Positions 1 through 8,498 of a DNA stretch of 37,905 nucleotides are shown piece by piece. Positions within the stretch are counted from its first letter, which is position 1; every line of letters begins with the position of its first letter. The DNA comes from a virus: IMG/VR virus record IMGVR_UViG_3300017732_000021, positions 1-37,905 of that record, one strand, 5' to 3'. The notes beneath the pieces are model-generated. The model was given only the letters and a program-made list of their open reading frames with translations. It had not been told where the DNA came from and ran no database searches. Made by a program: the position numbers and the translations under genes.

Positions 1-1
1 T

Positions 2-370
2 CATTCTCACATTAGTGGTGGTCTTAGTAAGATCAACACAGCGGATAACGTGTTTGGTATCTTTACAAGTCGTGCTATGCGCGAGCGTGGACGCTATCAG
101 ATACAGTTAATGAAAACTAGAAGTAGTAGCGGCGTTGGTCAAAAGATTGATTTAGAGTTTGATATTGAAAGTTTACGCATCCGGGACTTGGGAGAGGATG
201 AGGAGTATCAACAGTTTAAGAAACAGTCAAGCAGTATCTATGATCAACTTAAAAATAAAGATAGCGGGGGCGTAGTCACTGCGCCAGATCAAGAAGCAAA
301 CAAGATTACTGCAAGTGTACAAAGCAGTAAACTAAAAAACATGCTTGCTGGACTTAAGACTAGTGACTAA
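2..370 (+). CDS. Replicative DNA helicase, C-terminal fragment (gp41/DnaB type)
   Basis: The reading frame is open from the left edge and ends at the TAA at 368-370, so only the last 122 codons are present. The visible part has the late RecA-fold core signature of DnaB/T4 gp41 helicases: HISGGLSKINTADN, then SRAMRERG, then MKTRSSSGVGQKIDLEFD. It is followed by an acidic, low-complexity tail. The protein would unwind DNA ahead of the phage polymerase as a hexamer. An internal GTG at 50 is not a credible start because the family signature continues upstream of it. The 3' end overlaps the convergent polymerase gene by 11 nt. The family call is firm; gp41 rather than bacterial DnaB is inferred from the T4-like context. 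Confidence 0.85.
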   Translation, partial: HSHISGGLSKINTADNVFGIFTSRAMRERGRYQIQLMKTRSSSGVGQKIDLEFDIESLRIRDLGEDEEYQQFKKQSSSIYDQLKNKDSGGVVTAPDQEANKITASVQSSKLKNMLAGLKTSD

Positions 371-2060
371 GGTATTGATCTAGTCTGTAGCCTTTTGCAT
401 CATAGCAATCAATATAACGAGCACCATTGCTCATGCGTATCTTTCCACTGCCCGCAACTACATCACTGTCTCTATATCCAAACGGCTTTTTAATAGTAAC
501 ATCTACATATTCGCCATTGTTTACACCCAGTGTTACAAATGTAACATAGCGTCCTTGTTCACCTCGAAACACACGCCCATTAGCAACTAAGCCTGCAAAG
601 TTTACTCTATCGCCCCAGGTCTCCTGTATAAACATACTGGGCATAAACTCTGGCTGTGTCCAGTATCCGTGACGTTTGTATTGTTGCTGTGGAGATTCTG
701 TAATTCCATTTGGATATCCTAAGTCACGCAGATCCCAACCTGCATTCTTTGCTTCTGTTTTGTGTACCCAGCGTCTGTAACTGCCCTGACAATGTTTAAG
801 TGCAGCACGCCAAAACTCTTTTGGGTTGTGTGCTTTATTATAGGCGAGTGCCCAGATAAGTCTGCCTAGATTTACAGCATGCGCTCTGCACAATCCAAAG
901 TTACCAAGTCCATATAGTTCTTGTATAATTTCTTCCTTGCGTTCACTGTCGCCCATGCGCTCCATGAACTGCATAACTTTTTCTTCATCACGTTTTGCAA
1001 ACGCACGACGATACATGTCTGCTTCATACATATCACAGTTGATAAGTTTTGCTATTTTTCTAATAGCATCATCTTCATATACAATAGTATCCTCTAGGCG
1101 TTGCTCAGTCCAGTCCTGAAAAAATGCTGCTTTTTGTCTGCCTGTAGTAGCAACAGGTCTAATAAGTGCAGTAGCGAATACGCAGTCTGCTTTGCTTTGT
1201 GGTTGTATTGCTTGGAAAAGTCTGCGCATTGCTGGCGACTCTGCTTGTGTTACACCAATAACATCTCCTCTACAAAGCATCTGACTTGTTTCAAAGTCCT
1301 CTTCAGGGTATGCTTCAAGTGGGGTATCGCTGTCTATTTCTAACAATTGGCTAAGTCCTCTGTTAGCGAGGATATCTATCTTAAGATGCTCTAAATCTTC
1401 TACTTCACGCTTGTCCAGTAGTATTTGATTGTCTGCGTTGATTAAACTTTTTGGTATCTTGTGATTGAATACAAGTACACCTCCGCAGTGTTTCGATATT
1501 GCTTTCTTTTTGCCTATTAGTTTTCGTTCGATTCTCATTGCTTCTTCCTTGTCTATGTCTAAATCTTCGTACTTAAAATTGCGAGGAAGTTTACCAGATG
1601 CGCCAAGACGGCGTGCCGCTTCTCTGCGGGCACCGCGCTCTTTATAGGTAACATAGTTGCTGATCCTGGCACTTTTGCCGGGCCATTTATCAAATATCCG
1701 TTGCATTACAGCGTTCTGTTGCCAATGTGGAAAGTCTATATCCACATCTGGTAAATCATCTCTCAAAGGATTTAGGAAACGTGCAACCGGTATTTGCCAT
1801 CTTATGGGATCCACGTCTGTAATACCCAGTAGGTAACAGACGAGACTAGACCCTGCTGAACCGCGAGTCATATGAGTAATGTCACGGGTTAGCGTCAGTA
1901 CATCGCAAATTGTGAGGAAGTAATCGACGAAACGAAGTTTGAGAATAATCTCTAGTTCTTCGATAAGCCTGTTATGATATTCAGCATTGTTCGGAATATG
2001 CCTTATGAATCTGCCTAGTAATCGTTCTAATTGAGCCGTTGCGTCCTTAGGTAACTTCAT
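360..2060 (-). CDS. C-family (DnaE-like) DNA polymerase lacking the PHP domain
   Basis: This 566-residue protein aligns by eye with the palm-fingers part of bacterial Pol III alpha. A TRGSAGSSL motif near residue 65 matches DnaE GRGSxAGSL. PDVDIDF at 104-110 carries the catalytic Asp107 and Asp109. LKIDIL carries Lys227 and Asp229, matching the third catalytic Asp. Further blocks match the fingers (GVTQAESPAMRRL, ADMYRRAFAKRD, CRAHAVNLG). The C-terminal ~80 residues look like an OB fold. Bacterial DnaE is about 1,160 residues and starts with a PHP domain. Here the protein starts just before the palm, so the PHP domain and much of the C-terminus are absent. It likely copies phage DNA or works in repair. 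The ATG at 2060 follows a minus-strand TATAAATA at 2130-2123. Polymerase family is confident; its role (main or accessory) is not known. Confidence 0.85.
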   Translation of the reverse strand: MKLPKDATAQLERLLGRFIRHIPNNAEYHNRLIEELEIILKLRFVDYFLTICDVLTLTRDITHMTRGSAGSSLVCYLLGITDVDPIRWQIPVARFLNPLRDDLPDVDIDFPHWQQNAVMQRIFDKWPGKSARISNYVTYKERGARREAARRLGASGKLPRNFKYEDLDIDKEEAMRIERKLIGKKKAISKHCGGVLVFNHKIPKSLINADNQILLDKREVEDLEHLKIDILANRGLSQLLEIDSDTPLEAYPEEDFETSQMLCRGDVIGVTQAESPAMRRLFQAIQPQSKADCVFATALIRPVATTGRQKAAFFQDWTEQRLEDTIVYEDDAIRKIAKLINCDMYEADMYRRAFAKRDEEKVMQFMERMGDSERKEEIIQELYGLGNFGLCRAHAVNLGRLIWALAYNKAHNPKEFWRAALKHCQGSYRRWVHKTEAKNAGWDLRDLGYPNGITESPQQQYKRHGYWTQPEFMPSMFIQETWGDRVNFAGLVANGRVFRGEQGRYVTFVTLGVNNGEYVDVTIKKPFGYRDSDVVAGSGKIRMSNGARYIDCYDAKGYRLDQYLSH

Positions 2061-2122
2061 TGTGTGCCTTTGTTTGCCTAAATTCTTTTATTTGTGCCAA
2101 GTGTTGCAAGTTGCAACAGTTT

Positions 2123-2130
2123 TATTTATA
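2123..2130 (-). promoter_or_regulatory. Late-promoter-like TATAAATA (minus strand)
   Basis: Read on the minus strand this is TATAAATA, the T4 late promoter core. It lies 63 nt upstream of the polymerase start. A replication gene is not a typical late target, so this may be an added late promoter or a chance match in an A+T-rich gap. The remainder of the 2061-2176 gap shows no other feature I can support. Confidence 0.4.
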
Positions 2131-2176
2131 CCAGTTATAGATTGGTTTTAGAAAAAAGTGATTAAATAAGAGTACA

Positions 2177-3220
2177 ATGAATAAATTTTGTGCTTTTTTA
2201 AGCAACGGTATTAACATTGAGAAACGTAGTCGAGGATATAGTGTAACACCCTGTTGTTGGTATGATGAAGAAATAATTATACCAGACCTTACACCCCAAA
2301 ACATACAAACCGCTAGAAACAAATTTTCTCACATAGATAGTTGGGTTCCTGCATGCAATGCGTGTAAGACATTAGAAACGCATGGCGGCAGTAGTTTTAG
2401 ACACAGTAGTTTTGACGTAGTAGTAGATGATGATGACACAGTACAGCATCTGGATTTGATGTTACACAATGTTTGCCAAAATGCTTGCATAATATGTAGT
2501 AGTGACTTTAGTAGTACTTGGTATAAACAAACTGGTGGTGTTAAACCTTTTATGTTTGACAAACTACAGTTTGAAAATCTAAAACAATTCAATCTGGACA
2601 ATGTTCGCACCATACGTTTTAAAGGTGGAGAACCATTTGCAAATGATCTCCACTTGGACTTTCTTGCTCTTATAAAAAATCCAGAACAGTGTGATATACA
2701 ATACACAGTAAGTGCGCAAACACTGCCCAGTCAGCGAACATGGGATACTATAAGCAAATTTCGTCTAGTAAAGATAGAGTTCAGTGCAGATGGTGTAGGC
2801 GAACAGTTTGAATATATACGCTATCCTCAGAAGTGGAGTAACTTTGTAAATAACTGCAAAACAATAAGACAGATTGCACCAGTAAATACACTGTTCCGTT
2901 TTAACTATACAGTAAATCCATTTAACATTGCCTATTTTGATAGGTTTCAACACTGGGTGGATACAGAGTTTGCAGACAATAGGCTAGGTGATCCAACAGA
3001 AATAAATTTGCATGAATGTACAGGCAACCTTGCGTGTGATAAAACTCCGCCAGCACTGATACAAACAATTAAAACTAACAACCTACAATTGCAAGGTATG
3101 ATAAGCATGGATAGATACACAGAGCATGATAGTATGATAGCATACATGGACTTCTGGGATACACAGCGTAATCTAAACTGGCGTAGTGTGTTCCCAGAAC
3201 TAGTACAGTATTATGAGTAA
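2177..3220 (+). CDS. Radical SAM protein (twitch-type), copy 1
   Basis: This 347-residue protein has the radical SAM cluster motif CxxxCxxC at Cys100, Cys104 and Cys107, followed by the SAM-binding FKGGEPF at about 149-154 and a later EFSADGVGEQFEYIR strand. The N-terminal segment has additional paired cysteines (Cys26-Cys27, Cys60 and Cys63). They could bind a second cluster or zinc, as in the shortened 'twitch' branch of radical SAM/SPASM enzymes. It would cleave SAM reductively to start radical chemistry on an unknown substrate. Its stop overlaps the start of a paralogous gene by 8 nt, so the two are probably co-translated. The ribosome-binding site is weak. The substrate cannot be inferred. 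Confidence 0.85.
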   Translation: MNKFCAFLSNGINIEKRSRGYSVTPCCWYDEEIIIPDLTPQNIQTARNKFSHIDSWVPACNACKTLETHGGSSFRHSSFDVVVDDDDTVQHLDLMLHNVCQNACIICSSDFSSTWYKQTGGVKPFMFDKLQFENLKQFNLDNVRTIRFKGGEPFANDLHLDFLALIKNPEQCDIQYTVSAQTLPSQRTWDTISKFRLVKIEFSADGVGEQFEYIRYPQKWSNFVNNCKTIRQIAPVNTLFRFNYTVNPFNIAYFDRFQHWVDTEFADNRLGDPTEINLHECTGNLACDKTPPALIQTIKTNNLQLQGMISMDRYTEHDSMIAYMDFWDTQRNLNWRSVFPELVQYYE

Positions 3221-4163
3221 AACTTTTTGTGTTCAACCATGGTTAGGCAAAGACCTTCCAAGTCCATTTTTAGATAAAAGTCAATATGATAATTCTAGTT
3301 TTAGATACTGTTGCTGGATGACATACGATTATGATATTGAAAAAGTAAGACAGGATCTACTTGATGGTGTACCTAATAGTGCATGTTCAAAATGTTGGCA
3401 AGCAGAACAACGTGGAGAGTCTAGTCAAAGACAAATAAGAAACACACTAGCAGATAATCTTTATGATCTGAACATTGATAATTTAAAAGCAATGGTAAGC
3501 AAACAAGGATACACTCCCACTATCTATCAAGTTCCCACAAGCAATTTATGCAACGGTGCATGTATTATGTGCAGTGGTGCACTTAGCACTAAATGGCAAA
3601 GTATAGACAAAGAAAACAAAGAATACAAATATGAAATACTTGAGGATATACAAATAGAATATGACACTGCAAAGTTTGTGGAATTTGTGGGTGGAGAGCC
3701 ACTGTTGGAACAACGTAATATAGAAATACTAGAACAACTAAATCCGGATTGTGTAATAAGTCTTGTAACAAATGGTAGTGTTGAAATAAACAAAAAACTT
3801 TTGCAAGTATTAGCAAAGTTTAAGCGTGTAATAATTTGTTTAAGTATAGATGGTATTGAACAAGTTTTTGAATACCAACGTTGGCCCTTACAGTGGAGTA
3901 AACTGTTGGAAAACTTAACCAAGTTTAGAGACTTACAGTGTGATATAAGTGTTAGTTATACTTCAACTAACGTAAATTTACCATACAAGCAACAAACCAT
4001 AGACTGGATCACACAACAAGGATTACCCTACATTGTAAATGATGCAAGGTATCCAAGTTACTTTAATCCCAGTACGCCTATAGGTGTAGAAACCATAAGT
4101 GAATTAGATCGTCAGGATAAACTAAAAGGAATAGACCGACGAGATTATGGATTTAATTTTTAG
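3213..4163 (+). CDS. Radical SAM protein (twitch-type), copy 2
   Basis: This 316-residue protein is a diverged paralogue of the preceding gene. The radical SAM motif CxxxCxxC is at Cys113, Cys117 and Cys120 (NLCNGACIMCSG), followed by FVGGEPLLEQ and CLSIDGIEQVFEYQRWP. The N-terminal region again has CC (33-34) and CxxC (58-61) pairs, spaced like those in copy 1. Both copies keep the catalytic cysteines, so both should be active or work as a heterodimer. The start overlaps copy 1 by 8 nt. The 3' end overlaps the convergent lipase gene by 11 nt. Family membership is firm; the substrate is unknown, and peptide or cofactor modification is only one possibility. Confidence 0.85.
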   Translation: MSKTFCVQPWLGKDLPSPFLDKSQYDNSSFRYCCWMTYDYDIEKVRQDLLDGVPNSACSKCWQAEQRGESSQRQIRNTLADNLYDLNIDNLKAMVSKQGYTPTIYQVPTSNLCNGACIMCSGALSTKWQSIDKENKEYKYEILEDIQIEYDTAKFVEFVGGEPLLEQRNIEILEQLNPDCVISLVTNGSVEINKKLLQVLAKFKRVIICLSIDGIEQVFEYQRWPLQWSKLLENLTKFRDLQCDISVSYTSTNVNLPYKQQTIDWITQQGLPYIVNDARYPSYFNPSTPIGVETISELDRQDKLKGIDRRDYGFNF

Positions 4164-4884
4164 CAATCTTTGCTTCATATGAGTCCATGCTGTGGTCTCT
4201 AGCACCATCAAATAATTCTAGTTTACTCCATGCACGAAAACGTCCACGCCAACTATCCTTAAACTTCTGCCAGGGTGTAAGTTTACGCAGATTACCATAG
4301 TAGTTGATGTAGTGTAGTTCACCATAGTGTCTAAATCCCATAATTGCAAATGGTACACGAGGAACAATATCATTGTTGTTTACATATCGGTGATTTTCAA
4401 ACGTCTGCTTTGCAAGCCAATCTCTGCCTCCTACACGAGGACTTCCGTATGTATAGCAAGCAACTACTCTGTCGTTTAGTCTACTACTAGCAAGTGTTGC
4501 CATTGCACCACCTAAACTATGTCCACATATGTACAGTTGTTTTTCTTCACGTTTGCCATAGTTTATATGGTTCTCAACAGTATCCCATATACGCTCAAGG
4601 TAGTCGTAAAAGCCAGCATGTACCATGCCTTCAGTTTCACTAGGACGTTTCCATGCTTTGAGATCTGCTTTAATATCACTAAACTCTTTTGGCTCTGTGC
4701 CACGAAATGCAAGCACAATTCTTTCACTATTTTCTAGGAACAAACATTCTGCACCTTTATGATCTATAAGTTTTATTTTAGTATAACCCATTGTATGTGC
4801 TATAGGCTTACTGTCTTTTTCGGTCATGTATGCTATTTTCGCCAAGGTTGCAAAATGCAAACCAGGATTTTCTATAGTTGACAT
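4153..4884 (-). CDS. Class 3 lipase-like alpha/beta hydrolase
   Basis: This 243-residue protein has the lipase nucleophile elbow GHSLGG with Ser123, a probable Asp172 in NNDIVPRVP, and His231 in the C-terminal GARDHSMDSY. Together they give a complete Ser-Asp-His triad. LAFRGTEP (58-65) matches the oxyanion-side motif of the fungal-type (class 3) lipase family. I chose the ATG at 4884, which follows a good GGAGAG ribosome-binding site. The longer upstream frame encodes an implausible Cys/Leu-rich stretch. There is no signal peptide, so the enzyme would act in the cytoplasm or virion, perhaps on host membrane lipids. A phage lipase of this class is uncommon. Confidence 0.85.
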   Translation of the reverse strand: MSTIENPGLHFATLAKIAYMTEKDSKPIAHTMGYTKIKLIDHKGAECLFLENSERIVLAFRGTEPKEFSDIKADLKAWKRPSETEGMVHAGFYDYLERIWDTVENHINYGKREEKQLYICGHSLGGAMATLASSRLNDRVVACYTYGSPRVGGRDWLAKQTFENHRYVNNNDIVPRVPFAIMGFRHYGELHYINYYGNLRKLTPWQKFKDSWRGRFRAWSKLELFDGARDHSMDSYEAKIAKN

Positions 4885-4925
4885 ATTCTCTCTCCGTGTT
4901 ACAATATGTAATAGTGTATTTAACC

Positions 4926-4934
4926 GATAAATAC
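4926..4934 (+). promoter_or_regulatory. Late-promoter-like GATAAATAC
   Basis: GATAAATAC lies 20 nt upstream of the ATG at 4955. It matches the ATAAATAC element that recurs before other structural gene blocks in this window. It probably drives the 4955-8431 gene block. Confidence 0.7.
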
Positions 4935-4954
4935 TAAAAAGATAGGGTAAAGTA

Positions 4955-5218
4955 ATGCGTAAACAGACTAGAAGCATATTACACGAACTTAATACTATGA
5001 TTGTTGAAAAAGATAGGCAACATGTTATGGAAAGTCGTGCAACAAATGTAATAGAAAGTGCAATTAATCTTATCAATGAAATGCACAAACACTACGATCC
5101 TGATACCGCAGGCGACTTAGAACGCAGGCTACTTAACAGTATTAAAAATCAGGATACAAAACGTTTTGTGCGAGGTATTAGACGGGTCAACGAAAGCAAA
5201 TGCGCTTCAAAGAAATAG
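4955..5218 (+). CDS. Small conserved-looking protein of unknown function
   Basis: This 87-residue protein is charged and predicted largely helical, with no cysteine cluster until a single Cys near the end. I do not recognise the family. It is the first gene after a late promoter motif and overlaps the following gene by 19 nt, so it belongs to the late structural operon. A possible role is head assembly or an internal virion protein, but nothing in the sequence proves this. Confidence 0.75.
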   Translation: MRKQTRSILHELNTMIVEKDRQHVMESRATNVIESAINLINEMHKHYDPDTAGDLERRLLNSIKNQDTKRFVRGIRRVNESKCASKK

Positions 5219-6429
5219 TAGCGGAAGCAGAAGGCAAAAATCTGCACCTTGAGCATATTGAAGATTTAGTTTTTCTTCAAGGCAAAAGTGGTGCCAGTAG
5301 TGCATTGCAATATATAAACAGTGTGCGAGACATGCTAGAAGAAGGTGGTGCTATATCACCTGCTAATAGTAGCGTAACTGTAAAGTGGGATGGTGCACCT
5401 GCTATCTTTACAGGCACAGATCCAGCAGACGGCAAGTTTTTTGTTGGTACAAAAGGTGTGTTTAGTAAAACAGGCAAACTTGTTAAAAGCACAGCAGACT
5501 TAGACAAGTATGGTTACAGTGGCGGCTTGCGTGAGAAACTAGCACTAGCACTAAAACTACTTCCTAGTCTAGGTATACAAGGCATACTGCAAGGCGACAT
5601 GATGTATACAAAAGCAGATTTAGAAACTGCTGACATTGATGGCGAAGATAGTTTAGTATTTCAACCAAACACTATTGCATATGCAGTTCCAAAAAACAGT
5701 GAACTTGGTAAGCGCATTGCAGCAAGTCAAATGGGAATTATTTTTCACACAACTTATACAGGCGACAACATGGCAGACATGCAAGCAAGTTTTGGCGCCA
5801 ATGTTGCAGAACTTAACAAAACAAGTGCAGTATGGTTTGATGACGCAACTTACAAAGACCTAAGTGGCACAGCAAGTTTAAGTAAAACAGAAAATGCACA
5901 AATGCTAAGAGGATTAAATGCTGCGGCTAAAGCATTGGGATCTGCAGACTTTGCCGCAGTCAGCGGCGAATACAAGGCACTGATGATGCAGTATGTAAAT
6001 GCCCGCATTAGACGTGGTGATACACAAATAGATGACGTACAGAGTTTTGCTACAGATTTTACACAATGGTACAATGATTATATACAAAAAGAAATTGCAA
6101 AACTTAAGAACCAAGATCCCGCTAGTCCTGCAGTAAAAAGTCGTACAGATAAAATTGATGCACAGAATAAGTTTGTTAGTGATAACATGACAGGCATTGC
6201 AAGCGCACTAGCAGTTTACAAAGACATTATTGCTCTCAAAAATATGTTGATAAGTAAGTTAAATAAAGTGGATAGTATAAAATCACTACTACGAACAGAC
6301 ACAGGTTATACAGTAACAAATCCAGAAGGCTTTGTTGCAATAGGTAGTGACAGTGGTGCAGTTAAACTAGTTGACCGCATGGAGTTTAGTAAAAACAATT
6401 TCAATGCTGTTAAGAACTGGAGCAAGTAA
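5200..6429 (+). CDS. Nucleotidyltransferase/ligase-like virion protein (DUF6267-like)
   Basis: This 409-residue protein resembles a family common in marine T4-like phages that I recall as DUF6267. It opens with MRFKEIVAEAEG, which contains a VAE|A site like prohead-protease targets. Then come HLEHIEDLVFLQG and VKWDGAPAIF near residues 67-76. The KWDG matches the KxDG nucleotidyl-lysine motif I of ATP-dependent ligases and capping enzymes. FFVGTKGVFSK, GILQGDMMYT and SLVFQPNTIAYAV follow in an order reminiscent of later ligase motifs. The C-terminal half is helical. If the ligase reading is right, it could join or adenylylate nucleic acid after delivery into the cell. It overlaps the previous gene by 19 nt and abuts the next (TAATG). 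Family call moderate, ligase fold speculative. Confidence 0.75.
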   Translation: MRFKEIVAEAEGKNLHLEHIEDLVFLQGKSGASSALQYINSVRDMLEEGGAISPANSSVTVKWDGAPAIFTGTDPADGKFFVGTKGVFSKTGKLVKSTADLDKYGYSGGLREKLALALKLLPSLGIQGILQGDMMYTKADLETADIDGEDSLVFQPNTIAYAVPKNSELGKRIAASQMGIIFHTTYTGDNMADMQASFGANVAELNKTSAVWFDDATYKDLSGTASLSKTENAQMLRGLNAAAKALGSADFAAVSGEYKALMMQYVNARIRRGDTQIDDVQSFATDFTQWYNDYIQKEIAKLKNQDPASPAVKSRTDKIDAQNKFVSDNMTGIASALAVYKDIIALKNMLISKLNKVDSIKSLLRTDTGYTVTNPEGFVAIGSDSGAVKLVDRMEFSKNNFNAVKNWSK

Positions 6430-7766
6430 TGAGACTAAGAGAGTTTAAACAACCTCGACAGCGTATTAATGAAGCACCAATAGTTGCTGGTATACCTCTT
6501 GCGAAGTATCTTTATGGTTTACTAATTGCGGGCGGAGCAGCGATCGCTGGCAATCCAAATACAGCAAAAAATATTGATCGCTGGATAGACAGTAATCGTG
6601 ACGAAGCACAAGTATACGCAGATGAAATAAAACGAGGACAAGACGCAGGCGCACTTCCTAAAGATCCAAGTGAACTAGGAAATGTAGCCTTTCCTATTGT
6701 AAGTGCTTTATCAAGTGCATGGGATTGGTTAACAGGTGGTAGTACTACAGGCAATAAGCCAGCACAACCCGGTGACTATGTAAAAGGTAAAGACGGTTTG
6801 TTACGCCGCAAAGAAACGGCTGCAAACATTAGTAAAATGATTGGCGATGTAATTGCAAGTAATAGCACTACATTTAGCAATCAAGCAAATGCTAGAAAAG
6901 CATTGCCAAGTTTAAAAGATGGCACAGTAGTAACTATAGATGGAAGAACATATAAAGTGGATCCTAATGCAGGCGGTGTATTAAGCAAAGAAAAGCGAGG
7001 TTTTGTTCCATACAAAGACATGGGTACTGTAACTGGTAGAACTACAACAGGACAAGTTGATGATATAGATGACTTTGAAGTAAGTCCAAGTACAAGCGCA
7101 GACGATGATGTTGTTACTACTCCTAAACCTAGTGCTGGCACTACTGGCACTAGTTGGTTGGATCGTGTAGGTGATGCAGTTGGTGGTGTTTTTAACACGG
7201 TTGCAGGCGCAGTAGGCGGATTATTTGGTGGTGATCGTAAAGATGATGTTAAACCTTCACTTGTTCCTCCTGATCAGGTTGATATTAACATAGGCAAAGA
7301 TACTAGTAAAACAACATCAGGAGACACAACTAGTGCAGGCTCAACAACAAGACCAGATGACAAAACAAAACCCGAGCGTTTACCTCCACCTATTGTAAGA
7401 CCAGGTGATGAAGCAGGTCAAGGAGTACCGGGTGCTACTTCAGGCACTAGTAGTGGCACTGGCACACAAGCAGGCACAGGCGCACAAGCAGGCACAGGTG
7501 CACAAGCAGGGACAGGCGCACAGACCCAGGCACAGACTGACGCAACAACTCAAGCACAAACTGATGCAACATCTCAAGTACAAACTAGGACAGAACCAGT
7601 TGTAACTAATCCAGCACAAATAATGCCTCCTCCTGCAGTAGCAGCACCACCAATTTCAAGTCCTGCGCCATCTGTCAAAACAGAACCTTATAAAGGACAG
7701 GACGTATTCTATACTGGTTGGCGTAAAGGTCCACCAAAGAAAATTGTTAGTTTAAGGAATAGATAA
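6429..7766 (+). CDS. Repeat-rich virion-associated protein
   Basis: This is a 445-residue protein of unknown family. The N-terminus has RINEAPIVAG, containing I-N-E|A, a good match to T4 gp21-type processing sites, then a short hydrophobic stretch (VAGIPLAKYLYGLLIAGGAA). The middle is Gly/Thr/Asp rich and looks disordered, with one more apolar Gly/Ala patch around 245-270. Residues ~340-390 are a low-complexity tract with four AQAGTG-type units and QAQTDAT units. A Pro-rich segment and a basic C-terminus end it. Start and stop are shared with neighbours (TAATG junctions). It is probably an internal or structural virion protein, but this is inferred only from context. Confidence 0.7.
   Translation: MRLREFKQPRQRINEAPIVAGIPLAKYLYGLLIAGGAAIAGNPNTAKNIDRWIDSNRDEAQVYADEIKRGQDAGALPKDPSELGNVAFPIVSALSSAWDWLTGGSTTGNKPAQPGDYVKGKDGLLRRKETAANISKMIGDVIASNSTTFSNQANARKALPSLKDGTVVTIDGRTYKVDPNAGGVLSKEKRGFVPYKDMGTVTGRTTTGQVDDIDDFEVSPSTSADDDVVTTPKPSAGTTGTSWLDRVGDAVGGVFNTVAGAVGGLFGGDRKDDVKPSLVPPDQVDINIGKDTSKTTSGDTTSAGSTTRPDDKTKPERLPPPIVRPGDEAGQGVPGATSGTSSGTGTQAGTGAQAGTGAQAGTGAQTQAQTDATTQAQTDATSQVQTRTEPVVTNPAQIMPPPAVAAPPISSPAPSVKTEPYKGQDVFYTGWRKGPPKKIVSLRNR
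7455..7590 (+). repeat. Coding tandem repeat (18-nt AQAGTG units)
   Basis: About four copies of an 18-nt unit of the form GCACAAGCAGGCACAGGC encode AQAGTG. They are followed by degenerate units encoding QAQTDAT. The repeat lies in frame inside the 6429-7766 gene, so copy-number change would lengthen or shorten a flexible linker without a frameshift. Confidence 0.75.
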
Positions 7767-8431
7767 TGGCATTTGAATTTATTAGAGAAGAAATAACAGA
7801 AGCACGTTATATTCGTAATGCTGGTGATACAGTGGGACGAAACATGGCAGATGTAGGTGAAAGTTTCTTTGAACAACTATTAATGCTACAACAGATGCGT
7901 TTTGAAAATCCTAAGTTTGCAGCCAAGTATGCAAAAGATACACTTAAATTTATGAACTTTAGTGGCGTAAAGCCAGGCGCAACAGACCTTCATAATCTTG
8001 CAAGTATAATTAATAATCCTAGCAAGTACAAAGGTGTTACTGGCGGTGGCAACGTAAATTTTGATGAACTTGGCTTTAAGCGTTTCTTGCGTGATATTGC
8101 AAGCGGTAAAAGTAATCAAAGCATGGATCGTTCTTTCCTAATGCGTCAACAAAAGAATCTTGGCATTAGTGGTAGTTTTCTGAAACAAGCAAGACGTTTA
8201 AGTGCAGACTATGGTAGAACTAATGCAGGTGAACGCGGTGCGCTCAGTGCTAGAATGGTAAACAGTCAGCGTGTGGACGGCAAGTTCCGCAGTGACATTA
8301 GCAAGCAATACATGGGTACAATTAAAAACAAAAAACTTATACCCGCAGAAAAAGGCATCCCCAAGTGGGCAAAAGCCGCAGCAGGATTTGCTGCAGGTTA
8401 CGCCATTGGTAAAACTAGTTTCACTGGATAA
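7766..8431 (+). CDS. Probable internal virion protein with N-terminal processing-like site
   Basis: This 221-residue basic protein begins MAFEFIREEITEARYIR, containing I-T-E|A, the same pattern seen in several neighbours and in T4 internal head proteins. The rest is Lys/Arg rich and mainly helical. A short C-terminal Gly/Ala stretch (WAKAAAGFAAGYAIGK) could be a membrane-active or glycine-zipper helix. It is the last gene before a late promoter motif at 8446 and starts on a TAATG junction. No enzyme motif is seen. Packaging in the capsid is inferred. Confidence 0.7.
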   Translation: MAFEFIREEITEARYIRNAGDTVGRNMADVGESFFEQLLMLQQMRFENPKFAAKYAKDTLKFMNFSGVKPGATDLHNLASIINNPSKYKGVTGGGNVNFDELGFKRFLRDIASGKSNQSMDRSFLMRQQKNLGISGSFLKQARRLSADYGRTNAGERGALSARMVNSQRVDGKFRSDISKQYMGTIKNKKLIPAEKGIPKWAKAAAGFAAGYAIGKTSFTG

Positions 8432-8445
8432 AATCCTATTAAAAG

Positions 8446-8454
8446 CATAAATAC
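8446..8454 (+). promoter_or_regulatory. Late-promoter-like CATAAATAC
   Basis: CATAAATAC lies 44 nt before the ATG at 8499, in the short gap after the previous stop. A strong ribosome-binding site (AGGAGAAG) precedes that ATG. With the terminator at 9645 it bounds a compact three-gene unit. Confidence 0.75.
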
Positions 8455-8498
8455 TTCTAAGCAGGACAAAATAGTCTGCAAATTATAGGAGAAGAAAA

